A stretch of DNA of 64,000 nt, taken from Patiria pectinifera (lineage: Eukaryota > Echinodermata > Asteroidea > Valvatida > Asterinidae). The notes under the pieces were generated by a model. That model ran no database searches and had not been told where the DNA came from. It saw nothing but the letters and a program-made list of their open reading frames with translations. A program made the translations under genes and the position numbers. The stretch covers positions 5,165,501-5,229,500 of the forward strand of contig CM057146.1 of assembly GCA_029964075.1 (NCBI GenBank), in the 5' to 3' direction. Below, one piece after another: positions 1 through 11,839 of this stretch (positions are counted from its first letter, which is position 1; each line of letters starts with the position of its first letter).

Positions 1-185
1 ACTCTTGGGAAAAAAATGGTCCGGTTAACATTGTTAACTCATTTCTTATGATGGGACTGCGGTTTGGCCGAAGTCAATTGAGCGTGATCGGCTGACTGAT
101 AAGGTTTATGTACAAAACCCCAAGCCAACGAGGTTTTTGTATAGAAAGCTGCCGGACCACATTTTGCGAGAGTAAGTCCGTAATG
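1..185. repeat. Dispersed repeat, copy A
   Basis: About 185 bp that recur almost unchanged in the same orientation at 27333-27514, with only a few substitutions and small indels. Both copies share a TTAAC-rich start and a long common core around GGACTGCGGTTTGGCC. No coding potential is apparent, and the left end is cut by the window edge, so the full element is not visible. Probably a fragment of a transposable element. Confidence 0.8.
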
Positions 186-842
186 TATCATTTTCGAGGG
201 TGGGCAGGGACATTTCGTCACAGTTTTCACGAAGAGCCACATATGTCAAAACTTACAATTTTTTCGATTTTGATTTTTTTCAATATTTCGCATTAAAACA
301 ATGTACTTAACCATTTTGACATGTTTCTGTAAGCAAAACATCATTATTTTCTAAGTTACATTAATGTTACAAGGGGCAGAAATCTCGATAAATGCATTTT
401 GCGTTTTCACGAAGAGCCACATACATTTTGGCCCTTTGAACGCGTACAAAACCCATTGCACGGAAATGCGTAAAAGTAGGTCAAATGAGATTTGCGTTTT
501 CCCGAAGAGCCACATATCTTTGTTACATTTTCAGCTGCGCGCGCGTACTCGCGCGCGCCCATGGAAATACACGTTGAACAGAAAGGGCCAATATCTCGGA
601 AACCTGAATTTGCGTTTTCACGAAGAGCCACATATCTTTTCTTATTAATTGTTACTAATTAACTGCTGTATTAAGTCTTATTACTGGGTTCATGTAAAAC
701 TTCAGCTCTCGTAGAATCGGGTGATGGTTTCCTTGCTGCACAAAGTTGTTGCAAAGTAGTATTTCTTGAAGTTTTAAAATATAAGAAACTTCTTTTGCGA
801 TTATCTCGAAAACACTTATGTGGCTGTTCGTGAAAACGGTGA
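186..842. repeat. Irregular tandem repeat with a GAAGAGCCACATA motif
   Basis: The motif CACGAAGAGCCACATA (one copy begins CC) occurs near 227, 409, 504 and 619, preceded in most copies by TTTGCGTTTT. A reverse-complement version lies near 818-838. The spacings (about 182, 95 and 115 bp) are too uneven for a satellite. It may be the interior of a degraded foldback element that continues the repeat at the window start. Confidence 0.55.
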
Positions 843-1877
843 CGATTTGCCCCCCCCCCCACCCCATTAAATTAACAGCAATATGACTTCGCGCCTCTTT
901 TTTCTTTCTTTTTTCCTTTTTTTTCTCTCCTTTTTTTTGGGGTGCTTTCAGTTTCCGAGGGGGGGGGGGGCAAGCGCCCCTTGCCACCCTCGCGACGGCC
1001 ATGCGTACTTCGGAGGAATACAACGACAGTATTTTTTTCTCAAATGAGAATGGTGATTTTTTTGTGTTTTCTTTGCAAGCTAGTTCTTGTGCACTGCGTT
1101 CAATTGATATTATCCATGCGTACCTGTATTAAACGAAGAGTGGTGGACAACTTAATTTTGTGGTATGTGTATTTCTATTAAAATAGAAGTAACTTGTGAA
1201 TGTAGTACTCAAATTAAGTGACATTTTTTTGTAGAGAAATTAGAGTTACTTTAGTCAATAACATGTCTACTTTATTCTTATGATACTTTCATTAAATGCA
1301 TGGAGCAAGCCACATATTATGTTTATAGTGTTTTTTTGTTCTAAGTCGGTCACTAACTGACACCATGTACTGCACAACATGTAAACAATGATAAACGATA
1401 AACAGTGATTCACTATGATAACATTCTAACTTTCAACGCATTCCACAGTTTTACACCACAAAAAATACATAATTTTGTTATACACGCTCACTATAATATT
1501 TGGTTTGTGCACTACAAAAGTTAGACCTAAATCGCGAAAAAATATCATAGATTTGAACATTTTCCCTATTTTCCCCCTTGTTTTGAAAAATACAGTTCAT
1601 TTTTCGTATATCTAATGAAAAAGACAGAGAAATTTTTAACCGAGGTCCAGGTGAAGCACACGTACAGGTACATTGACGATCATAATCTGTGATTCTCAAA
1701 TAATCCTTTGACGCGGTTCCTTCTTAAACAATAAAAGCAATGCTTCTGAGTCGAAAAGTATGTGTAATTGAGAGAGAATTCTGATATTTTTTTTGTCCGA
1801 GCATAGACGACAATTTCAGACTGAGAATAATTATTGTCCGAGCATTGACAGCAGGTGATCTTTCGGTTGAAATCTTT
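843..1877. other. Intergenic, AT-rich, no supported gene
   Basis: Contains poly(C) (about 850), a T-rich tract (about 897-940) and poly(G) (about 959-970). The stretch 1409-1545 resembles 4442-4540 (shared ACATTCTAACTTT core and GTGCAC segment), so both are probably one dispersed repeat family. No open frame here has splice signals or recognisable protein content. Confidence 0.5.
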
Positions 1878-2621
1878 TTACAGTTCAAAATAGTAACAGT
1901 TGTTGGTTGCCTTTATATAGTCGGTGATATCAGCCCCAAGACGAGTGGCGTCGTTGAGTTGACACATCTTTTCTCTTTCAGTGTTGCTCTGCCAGAGATT
2001 GAAGGAGCGGCATCGGGGATCGGCCCGGCACGCCCAGCCACAGGCAAGCACGCCATTTACCATCAGATTCTTGATGTCGTGATGGAGGAGGCATCGCTGA
2101 GGGACACGCCCATCGGGACCGGTGAAGGTGTGGTAGGCTGGCATCGCAGAGACCGTCATCTCACACGCTGCAGGTTTGCGGTTGCTGCTACCGCAAGGAA
2201 CATAGTCGGACCATAAGCCCCCACCACCGTACGCAGTCATCCGGGCGCAGTTACGCTGGTTGTCGGTGCGCGGATTGCCAGGATACCAATTTCGGAAAGA
2301 CAGAGGTTGACCCCCGCACAGCCAGATATCCTCTTGGGCCGCATCCGTGCAGCCGATCCACAAACCGTCAGTCTGTGGCCCCACTGACTTCCAGATGAAG
2401 TCGTTTTCTTCCCACGAGTTGGGCACAACCAGACCACTTCCCGGTCGGTTACAAGCCTCCGAGGCCTCAAACCAATTCATCTTGTCCGGCAGTAAGATGT
2501 AACAAGATTGCTGCCATCTCAGCCAGCCGGGCGGGCAGGAGGCGTAGAGGGCCTGGCAGCTTGGTAAACTGATAAAGATCGAGACAAGTGTCAGAGGAAA
2601 GCTTGCTGTCCAACACGCCAT
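1878..2621 (-). CDS. Secreted C-type lectin domain protein with C-terminal PAN/apple-like domain
   Basis: Uninterrupted 247-codon frame; probably an extracellular glycan- or protein-binding lectin. The Met at 2621 is chosen because a hydrophobic signal peptide follows directly (MACWTASFPLTLVSIFISL), although the frame is open upstream to 2687. Residues 29-153 form a C-type lectin domain: C29/C40 (long-form pair), C57/C153, C125/C143, a WIG motif at 88-90, and WSD at 137-139 in place of WND. The usual EPN/QPD calcium-binding triplet is not visible (GNPRTDN instead), so calcium-dependent sugar binding is doubtful. Residues about 160-247 carry six cysteines (177, 194, 198, 204, 220, 242) in a PAN/apple-like pattern, a module that commonly binds proteins or carbohydrates. 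A broken paralogue lies at 15128-15478. A lectin-PAN pair is inferred from the pattern, not from a search. An additional 5' exon is possible. Confidence 0.82.
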   Translation of the reverse strand: MACWTASFPLTLVSIFISLPSCQALYASCPPGWLRWQQSCYILLPDKMNWFEASEACNRPGSGLVVPNSWEENDFIWKSVGPQTDGLWIGCTDAAQEDIWLCGGQPLSFRNWYPGNPRTDNQRNCARMTAYGGGGLWSDYVPCGSSNRKPAACEMTVSAMPAYHTFTGPDGRVPQRCLLHHDIKNLMVNGVLACGWACRADPRCRSFNLWQSNTEREKMCQLNDATRLGADITDYIKATNNCYYFEL

Positions 2622-2687
2622 ATCGTACTGTTTTATTTTGTACATTGTAGGTATAGGCATATGCATGATGAATGATCTTTTCCTCAT

Positions 2688-4987
2688 CGCAATTTGAAAT
2701 AAATTGTCTACGTCTCAATTGCCTTAACCATCAATCCGTTGTAATAGCTTACAACCATGGCAACATCGTCGTTGTTGTGAGGTGATACCATGGAGATTTA
2801 GTTAATTGCAAAATTCCTCCGTGAGCCAAGCGTTCCAAACATATAGTGCGTTTACCTGCATGAGACAATGACCTACAGTATATCTTGACCGTGACAAGCT
2901 CAAGTTCCACGAGTTCGACATGAAAGAGATACACGTCTTATTCTTACAGTCCTGTTTTTTCATAGACAGCAGCAAAATATGGGTTTCTGGATTTAAGAGC
3001 TAAAAATATCTAAATTTATGAAGAAAAAAACATGTTCGTATACTTTGGTAATTTGAACTGCATGAAACAGATTCAAACTTGATTCTTGAAAATTGGAGTA
3101 AAGTTCAACAATAATTGTGAATCGTCCAACATAAAAGGGGGTAGCAATTATTGAAAACCATTTTATATCGCGCTTATATAATGAAGTATTCTTTGTTTCT
3201 GTCAAAGATGTAACACCAACTGATTATCGTTCCATACTGATTTAGAGGGCGGCCAGTGCGCATTGCAAGGCGGCACGAGCGTAGAGTGCGTACTAAATGT
3301 AAATTCTATTGACAAACGCAGCGAGCTGCCAACAATTCTTTGCCACGACTGTTCCTCCCATAGAGCTTTATTAAATTTAATATAGCTCTGGTTCCTCCAT
3401 ACAAATTTGTGTAAGAGATTATCCCTCCCCATCGTCCTGTTTAGGGCGGTGGGTGACAGCGTAATGAAGGCGTATTATGCTATCACGTCGTTCATTCTCG
3501 ACAGGAGGCCATATTATGTTCGAAACTATCACGCTCAAACCTATAGCCATCAGCCACTTGTTACAGGTGTAAGATATTGACAATATTCAGAAAATCGCCG
3601 AAAGATTCTAAGGTTCTCATGACTATATACAAACTTCAACTTCCTGGTATCTTATTGGTTAGTAATTCAGGGCACATCTTTTTCCTAAACTCGTCTACCA
3701 CTTCAAAGCAGTCTTCAATTTAGATAATTCTACCAAAGAGATACGCAAAGCTGTGAACGATATCAAAGCATCGGCTCAAGATCATTTTCCATTCGTTATA
3801 TTAAGAAAAAACAACATGGTTTTTAAGTACGCAGTTTGAAACCACGAAGTTTACATATTCACATATTCACTAAGAAAGTGATCGGGACGGAGATCAAACA
3901 AAAACGATACACCAATGCAACACTTATTAAACCATTATGTTCTTCCACTCATCTGAAAACAAGTGCGAAGACTAAGCTCTGGCGAAAAATGCGACGCCGA
4001 TGGCGCATAGGAAACACCATACTTTTCGTCCATTTGCATGTCCTCCTTCTGGATACCGTCCAACCACTACAGAAAATACCACGTGACTATGGCAATACTG
4101 CACATACCTTACCTCTGTTTACAAAACTTTTATAAACAACTTTACGAATTGTTACAAACAATTTATAGACTGCATTTACGGACGACAGCACGGCATTTGC
4201 TCAATTTTTGTGAATTTGTTTGGGTCAATGTTTCATTTTTCGGCGGAGGACCGACCGACCGACAGCAAAGTGACTTCCAAAGCTCCTGCCAGAGCTTAAT
4301 AAAGAAGAATATACTGCAATAATAGGCAGGTTTTACTAAAATAAACCATTTTACAGCTGTCCATGGAATGCTAAATGCTTTAAAGATATTCAAGATATTG
4401 AAGATAAGGGACAAACTCTTTGACGGATAACCAGATACGTAGTTCACTAAACAATGAAAACATTCTAACTTTTAACTCATTCCATAGTTTTACATGCATT
4501 TTTTTGTGCACTTCAATTTAGATTAAATCGCCAAAAATAAAATTTCACATTTATTTATGCTATTATTTGTTATTGAACGGTAAATTTGTTGGAGGTTTTG
4601 ACAATAGTGTTTGGTTATAGCAATGTAAGATAACTTGTTACGATATGAACATTTTACTTACAAGAACGTAATTTTGGTGGCACATCACCAAACGTTTTGG
4701 TAACTGCAACAGAGTTGTACAATAATCGGTGTTCAGTTGGAAACTAGTGCATTCTAGTACATGGCTCGGCCCTCTGATCTCTATTATAGAAATCAGTGGC
4801 CCGGCCCCGTGCAAGTAGTATTGCGCTCTCTGTACGGATCATGGGAGTCTAAAATGCAAAGATGCAATAACAATGCTAACGTTACATACAATTATGTGCA
4901 ATATCACTTGAACATTTGTCATAAATTACGTCGATCATTTTTACAACAAAACAACTAATTATTGTCCTAAATCAGCCTTCTGAACGC
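2688..4987. other. Intergenic, no supported gene
   Basis: Upstream of the lectin and downstream of the receptor. Open frames are short, lack domain content and have no coherent splice sites. A short GACC repeat lies near 4250-4262 and a dispersed-repeat copy at about 4442-4540. The minus-strand AATAAA at 4993-4988 is a plausible polyadenylation signal for the receptor, about 95 bp past its stop codon. Confidence 0.5.
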
Positions 4988-5087
4988 TTTATTTGTAAAG
5001 ATTCTGATTGTTACAGATTTCACTTGAGTTTCGCAATTCTAGATAGAAATTTAGTAACATTTACACGGTTCAAGTCGGTCTTTCTAA

Positions 5088-8000
5088 TCACACACGTGTG
5101 GTTTTGGTACCACTTTCCTCATGGCTCTGGTCAGCCACTGACGCTTTGAGTGACGTCTGACCTCCACACGAGCCGGACGTGTCTGATTGGTCGGCCAGGT
5201 AGCGTACGCGCCGTGACTTGAGCCACGCCCTCCACATGGCCAGCACGCGCCGGTTGCAAACGAAGGCCAGGCAGACGAACGCCCCCTGGAGGGAGTTCAG
5301 GGCGATGTAGGGATACCAGAAAAACTCGACGCCTGAGAAGGAGGCTACGAAGCCGAAAACCCAGCTGAATCCCATGATGGCCGTTAACTGTACAAAGAGG
5401 ATGAGAGGAAAAGAAAAGAAGGAATTCTTCGGGTTTTTTTTGTTAAAGTAAAACTTAATGAAGTAAACTCGTCGTTGTGGCTGCGATCCGCTACTGTGTG
5501 GCTTCCTTGGTTGAAAACGAGGTAGAAATAAAGTACATTCTGTGAACAACATTGGAAAATACCGAGAAACTGGCTTGATAGTCTTTCGCCAGCCGACTGT
5601 TGCCTATATACACTTTATTATGACACAAGTTTGTTTTATTTAAATGAAGAAAGACCAAATTACATTTTTGTCTGCTTTGAGCAATTTTTATATTATTTTC
5701 GCAGTTTTTGGTACATCGTCTTTAGGCCAGCCCGTTTTAAAATGTTCAAGTGAAATAAAGATATTTTGTTCATTCCAAATCTCGAAAACTGATAGAAATC
5801 TAGCCTCGAAAAATAGCAAAACAGTGTTTATATTAATTAACAAGAACAGAGGGTGCTGTTATTATAGTCGTTTTATTCGTAGCTGATGTGCACATTACGG
5901 AAACGGTGTGGTTGATGATATTGTGATAAAAATCAATTGTAACGCATTTCCTATGTTTCTTTCTTTACCTTCAGGCACAGTACGAGATCATTGGTGGGCC
6001 TGTTTGCCGCCGAACCGAGCTGCCCCTGGATGATATTCATCCGCTTGGATGCCATTCGCGTTCTCTTGACCCCAGCCATGGTGAGAGAAAATAGGACCGC
6101 ATTGGAGCAGAGAATCACAACAATCGGAACGCCAAAGGACAGCAGATTGGCTGTCCCGTTGCCGACCCAGCATGCATGCGCAGATCCGTAGTGCACGTCA
6201 GCCTCCACGCAGTCGCAGAAACTCAATATGGCGACGGTGGCGACGATGAGGGTTGGCGCGCCCCAGCCGTAGAGGGCGTAGCGAAGGAATGACCTTTCGT
6301 TGGGGTTACTTAGACTGGTACCGATGCCGAAAGTGCGGTAGATGTCCACGGCCAGGATGTTCATCCAGAAGAACGCTGCGAGCCAGAAGAAATGGGAACC
6401 GATCGCGAATGTGACGCAGAGAGTAGGGTCGTCAGTACGATCAAGACCTATAGAAAATGTCCAAACAGTCTAATTCACGATTTGTTAATTTTTCATTATT
6501 GATCTTTTTCAAGTTTTAAAGGGGCTGAATATATCCCTTTCCGAGCAGCGTGGCTGGTTTCCTGGACTCAGGGAGAACATTTCTCCAAGGTATCGGACTC
6601 CCAAATATTACTTTTCAATGAGCATGAAAGTTTATTTTATGCATTTAAGATGGAATAACGCTATTGTACTCCAAAAGTGTTATCTGGCCCTCTTGTCTAA
6701 CTTAGACAAGTTAGACAAAAGGCTCAGCTTTTTCCTTCTTTGAAGAGATTTTGCGACAAACTGCTGATAATTTTTATGATTATAAAATTCATGGTGACTT
6801 TATGTCTTCACAACTTAAAAAAAATACTCTCGACTTGTGATGCATCTCCACTTGGTTTTTCAAAGCTCCAGGCTTACGTGTACATTCACTTACCTATAAG
6901 CATTGTTAACTGGGCAAGAAAGAGCGCCGCCACCAGACTCATGAGTGCCCGGCCGGCTGCATTGCGACGCAGAGACGGGAATACGACATACGTAGCAATT
7001 GTCACAACCAGACCAATCAGAGACAAGCTACTGCCGGTGACGGTGAGGATGAAGTGGGCGGGGCCCCAATTCATGAAGGTAGAGGTGATAGAGGGCACCC
7101 CCTGTTGAAGAAAGGTACACACCTCGACGTCCCGATTGGACTTTATCTCAAATTCGCCACTACGGAGTACGCGGTCGTGAGCCGTGAGTCTAATCGAGTC
7201 GTTGAGGGCGCCAGTGATTACGTAATCCTCTTTTGAAAATGTCAACAGAGGGCAGTCGACAAACGCTTCCGTGCAGGATTCATTCTGCGCGACCACAAAG
7301 TGTCCAGAGTCATTGTCCCGAACGTAAGCAACTTTCGAAGTGAAGACATGGTTAACATTGGACTCCTCCTCGGTATCATTTGACAGAGTTTCGCAAGGAG
7401 TTGAGACTGCCAGATAGTCTGGTCGAATTGTGTGGTTCCCAATTCGACTGGCAAAGCACTGACTAGAAAGCCTTTCGTTCTGGGCAATGAACTGGTCATC
7501 TGAGGGCGCCAGACTGTCGAACGACACGTTGACGTTGCACTTGAACACACTGCCTGACAGGCATACGGGTGTAGCATCCAAGGTGGCGACGCCCCTTTTG
7601 CATGACCATTGGACACTAAAGACTTTACATAATTCATTTTCTCGGTCGACCTGAATGTTTTGTGTCATTTCATCTTTGAATTCGCAAATGGAGACAATTG
7701 ATTGGTATTCTTTAGTAGCTTGGTGAGCAACTTCTCTCCAAATTTCATTCAGTCGATTGGTGCTTTGAGCGTCAGTATCATTGTCCAAACTTACCGTGAC
7801 GGTGAGGGCGACCTCGACGTCGAATTTCAGGCTAGTTGACACATTTTCAGTCACACCAATTCTCGCACATCGCATGCCGCTGTCTACTAATGCGAAGCCG
7901 TTTGGGCAGCTCAGGTCTCGGCAGGATGACGAGAAGGGATCGTAGATTTGACGGTGCGTGCAGGCAGCGGCGATGCTCACGGACCCACCTCGAGTCAGAG

Positions 8001-11000
8001 TGCCAACGATATCAGTGTGGTCTGAGAAAACCAGCAGTGAAGCCATTGAGCCACCCCTTCCAACACCACTAGATAAATACAGCGGCTCGCACAATGTCCA
8101 GAGAATGTCGGAGGGAATAAAAGGTGTGTCATCGCAATGAACACATGCGAAGTTTCGGAAGGTCGTCCCGTTCCAAGTGATTGGCGCGTAGTGCCTATGG
8201 CAGAGCTCTAGCGTGCGGGGATCGTTGATTGGACACGATATCGCGTCCAAAATACTGCATGTTCGAAGTGAAGAAGCAGCTAAATACTCTGTTTCCTCGT
8301 ATTTGGGAGGTCTGAACAACTTCTTGTAGTAATCGCTTGGACCCCGACTCCTGGCAATCTGGAGGACCTGGCTGGTAGTGAGTTGTCTCACAAACCATTG
8401 CTTGCCTTGATAAGAGATGGTCCAGAAGGTGACATTTGTGTGTGATAGACCGTGGCACATGGCGCAGTAGACGTTCCGGTAATGGCGTCCGTCGGATCCT
8501 TCCACCGGTACGGCAGCAAGTCCGTCCATCCCGACCGTTTCTTGGCACAGTTCGGTGACCGTGGCAGCTCCAGTCCAGTCCGGCGGACAGGCAGCCACAA
8601 GACGGTACCCATACCGGGGTCTAGATCCCTCAGGGTCAAACTCATCCGTCTGGATGCATTTCAAGTCCTTTTCTGTATTTTCGCTACCCGAACTTCTATC
8701 CCCGTAGGTGGCACCGTCTTCGACCGTTGTCACGCCGTCTTTGTTCGTACCCACCGCGCAGTACTCATCGACGTCCGGGCAACAATCGCCGTACGTTACA
8801 CAGAGCGGATCGCAATGACAGTAGAACCGCTGCCAGGGCGGTTCCCTGCAACTTCCAGACCTACTGCAGGAGTGCCATATGTTGCGCCGCGTCGGACAGG
8901 CGTACGGTATCTCCCTTCCGGCCGGTGTAGTCGGCCCATCGCTTGTGTCGGGAAGGGTAGTATCAGCATCGGGGTAGGCAGGAGACGGAATTCCTGAGTA
9001 AAAGATATCAGAATTGGACCCAAAAAAAACATGAATTGGCGCGTGGCACGGAATCGCATTTTGAACCAAAGCGAGGTTATACTTTGAAAGTGACAATCGT
9101 CATCATTCTGAAACAAAATGTTGACATTCATTACAGTACGTACTATCGTGTAGAAATCACAAAGAAATAAATTCATTATACTTGAAAGAAACTATGTACA
9201 CGGCGATTTAAATAATAAAGAAGCAAATTAAATGACAACATTATTGAAGTTGAAGGAACCTTTGTGTACCTATGGACAGACAAGCATACCACCGGAATAG
9301 CAAAAAAGCACATGACCGTTTTCGAAGGTACCATTTTTCATTTTTTTTTAGCCCCTCTGCCACACCAGTAAAACAGAACGTCATTTTCCAGCCGTGTGGT
9401 TGCGAAGGCCTAAGCGTCGCCGTTGTTAAACAACGTTAATCCGATTACGTTGGACGCTCTATAACTGAGCAGTGAACGTTGTGTTTCTCAGAATTTTTTT
9501 TGGGATTTTGGGACGTTTACGAACGATTTCTTTCCGACTTTAAGGTCAGCTTTAGCTTTACCAGTAACCAGAATTGACGTTTTGGCATCGATGACAGCGG
9601 GTTTTTTTTTACTGACATGCTCAGTATGAGTGATGCTCAGTATGATTGAAATGTTTAATTTTAACGGAAGAAGACATTCTAGACTTCATGTCAGTGAAAA
9701 AAAAACGCCGTCATCGATGCCGAAACGTCTGGTTACTGGTAAATAGTGACTTTAAAGTCGGGAAGAAATCGTTCGTAAACGTCCCAAAATCTATGTATTT
9801 ATCTCAATATCTAGGAATATCCTCAAATTGTTATTTCAAGAGTAGTTGAACACTTTACATCATCTATAAGTATATTCCGAATTTCAGCTTAAAAGTTTGT
9901 TGCAAACGCTTGTGTTACACCTTGAACTATCTCCAAGAAATTTCGAGGAGGATTTTTTGCCGACCAAATTAACTCACGTGCATGGTTTTCAGGCTGGCTG
10001 ATTATTGGGTAACAATGACGAAGCGCATATTATCATCATTAGCGTCACTCGGCGTTACTTCGCGTAGGTCTCAGTATCGACCAATTGAAGTCGGCAAAAG
10101 GGTGATATTTCTTAATTAATAACTCGTGAAGGAGGCTATTCTGCAAATGTGTACTGCACACCATAATGGATAGGAACCTTATTAATATTCGTGAGGCTTG
10201 ATAAGATTGACAGATGTTGCAAACACCAGTATTACAACTTTTAAAAATGCACCTAGCCAGGCTTATTTTCCAATTTCAACGAAAAGTACGGAACACATCA
10301 AACCGATTATAGCATATAGTTGGATCATTACAGGGGAAACAAACCGTGAAAGTTGCATGAAGATACGGTCTTCCAAACGGGAGAAATTAGTTTTCAAAGA
10401 TTTCGCCCTCCAACGTGTGTGCATGGTGTTTCATTCAAAATAAAGTATTACGTAGCCTTTAAAAATCGGCCTTCGCAACCACACGGCTGTGTCTGGTTGA
10501 AAATAAAAGCAGAAAACTTGCGGCCGCGACTTGTTTATCTCGCGGCCGCGAGTTACCGGTATCAAATCGCGGCCGCGAGCAACTATTTCGCGGCCGCGAG
10601 TTGATAACTCGGAAATAGATAAACATCCCCGTGAAAAATGAACTTGCCCCCTCGAAAGGGAGAGAGACAGAAAGAGGTACACTTGGCACTGTACTTCCGT
10701 ATACTATACAACAACTAATTTGTACGAAAGCCCTGTCGTGCCATCAAGTATATATTTTGAAAAAAGTGAAGTATATTTTTTCCAAGTTCGTTTTTACGAG
10801 ATATATTTTTTCAAAGTTCGTTTTTACGAGATATATTTTTCTTAAAGTTCGTTTTTACGAGATATATTTTTTTTTTCAAGTTCGTTTTTACGAGATATAT
10901 TTTTCCCAAAGTTCGTTTTTACGAGATGTATTTTTTCCAAGTTTGTTTTTACGAGATATATTTTTTCCAAGTTCGTTTTTACGAGATAGTATGAAGCCCG

Positions 11001-11839
11001 GGAAGGGACAGGGTGGAATTTTTGTTTGGCATTTGCTAATTCGTTCGCACGAATTAGTAATCGTTCGCACGAATTAGTAATTCGTTCGCACGAATTAGTA
11101 ATTCGTGCGAACGAATTACTAATTCGTGCGAACGAAATAGCAATTCGTGCGAACGAAATAGTAATTCATGGGAACGAATTAGCAATTCGTGCGAACGAAT
11201 TAGTAATTCGTGCGAACGAATGAGCAAATGCCAAAAAAAAATTCCACCCTGTCCCTTCCCGGGCTTCATAAGATAGTCCAGTCAGTACAGCAGGGCGACA
11301 CAGGATATCTGAATATACAGCAAATTAAACTTTGCTTCGTTCCCGCGTGCCTCAGGGGCCTGTACTGTGGGCTAGGCCTAGGATCGATCCAGAACTCGCA
11401 TGTCCTCACAGAATTACAAGTGATGAACGCCAACACGCACGCGACACTTTGCACACAAGAAAATCTCGTAAAAACGAACTTGGAAAAAACATATCTCGTA
11501 AATATGAACTTGGAAAAAATATCTCTTGTAAAAACGAACTTGGGAAGATATTTATCTCGTAAAAACGAACTTTGGGAAAAATATATCTCGTAAAACGAAC
11601 TTTGAAAAAATATACCTCGTAAAAACGAACTTGGAAAAAATATATCTCGTAAAAACGAACTTGGAAAAAATATACTTCACTTTTTTTTCAAAATAATTAT
11701 ATACTTGATGGCACTACAGGGCTTTCGTAAATTTGCACCAATATCGTGGATGTGTGTTCTTACCTGTGGTACCTTGTGCGTCTGCGCAACAAAGACTCGC
11801 GACGAACAAAAGAAACAACTCCTGAAGACCAGCCGCCAT
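5088..11839 (-). CDS. Class-B-like seven-transmembrane receptor with somatomedin-B domain
   Basis: Four exons: 11839-11764, 8993-6894, 6447-5969 and 5387-5088 (phases 1, 1, 0), giving about 984 residues. Exon 1 encodes a signal peptide (MAAGLQELFLLFVASL...) and ends at a GTAAGA donor whose phase fits the TTTTACTCAG acceptor of exon 2. Residues 58-104 form a cysteine-rich somatomedin-B-like module with a typical GDCCPD segment. A glycosylation-rich ectodomain follows to about 666. TM1 is about 673-697 and TM2 707-725; exon 3 carries TM3 to TM5 with the extracellular-loop Cys (ACW); exon 4 carries TM6 (MGFSWVFGF) and TM7. The core resembles secretin/adhesion/methuselah receptors. I see no canonical GPS cleavage motif before TM1. 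The tail ends TRV, a class I PDZ-ligand pattern. The ligand is unknown. The exon 1 link is inferred from phase and its signal peptide; the other junctions are firm. Confidence 0.85.
9392..10488. repeat. Inverted repeat pair of about 20 bp, arms 1.1 kb apart
   Basis: GCCGTGTGGTTGCGAAGGCC at about 9392-9411 matches the reverse complement at about 10467-10486. The pair brackets the 9506-9789 hairpin, so both may belong to one larger element within intron 1 of the receptor gene. No target-site duplication was identified. Confidence 0.5.
9506..9789. repeat. Hairpin element with arms of about 105 bp (MITE/foldback)
   Basis: The left arm (9506-9619) and right arm (9687-9789) are imperfect reverse complements. 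They begin with TTTTGGGACGTTTACGAACG and include a shared CATCGATG and CCAGTAACCAG segment. The loop of about 67 bp carries two copies of GCTCAGTATGA. It lies in intron 1 of the receptor gene and has no coding content. Confidence 0.8.
10520..10600. repeat. Cluster of four CGCGGCCGCG-type palindromes
   Basis: GCGGCCGC octamers start at 10520, 10542, 10569 and 10590, mostly as the longer palindrome TCGCGGCCGCGA, with 21-27 bp spacing in otherwise AT-rich DNA. An all-GC octamer is rare by chance, so four in 78 bp indicates a repeat array or protein-binding palindromes. It lies just outside the large foldback. Confidence 0.75.
10717..11735. mobile_element. Composite foldback element with tandem-repeat arms
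   Basis: The outer ends are inverted copies of TACGAAAGCCCTGT and a CATCAAGTATAT segment (about 10717-10760 and 11700-11735). Each arm then holds seven tandem units of about 30 bp built on AAGTTCGTTTTTACGAGATA (10783-10990; inverted at 11460-11670). Inside lies a second palindrome (about 10991-11270) bounded by GAAGCCCGGGAAGGGACAGG and its inverse, whose core is about ten 21-bp units of the ATTCGTGCGAACGAATTAGTA type that switch orientation midway. An asymmetric segment of about 185 bp (11275-11458) interrupts the right side. There is no transposase frame. It belongs to the foldback class; sea urchin TU elements are a known example with tandem-repeat arms. Confidence 0.85.

Noticed and set aside
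8452..8997. Plus-strand 181-codon frame
   Set aside because: It lies antisense to the receptor's long second exon, whose minus-strand frame has signal, domain and TM support.
10631..11593. Repetitive frames with RSHELVI/IRANELVI and FLRDIFFPS-type units
   Set aside because: Direct translations of the foldback's tandem units; open on both strands, with no independent start or splice context.
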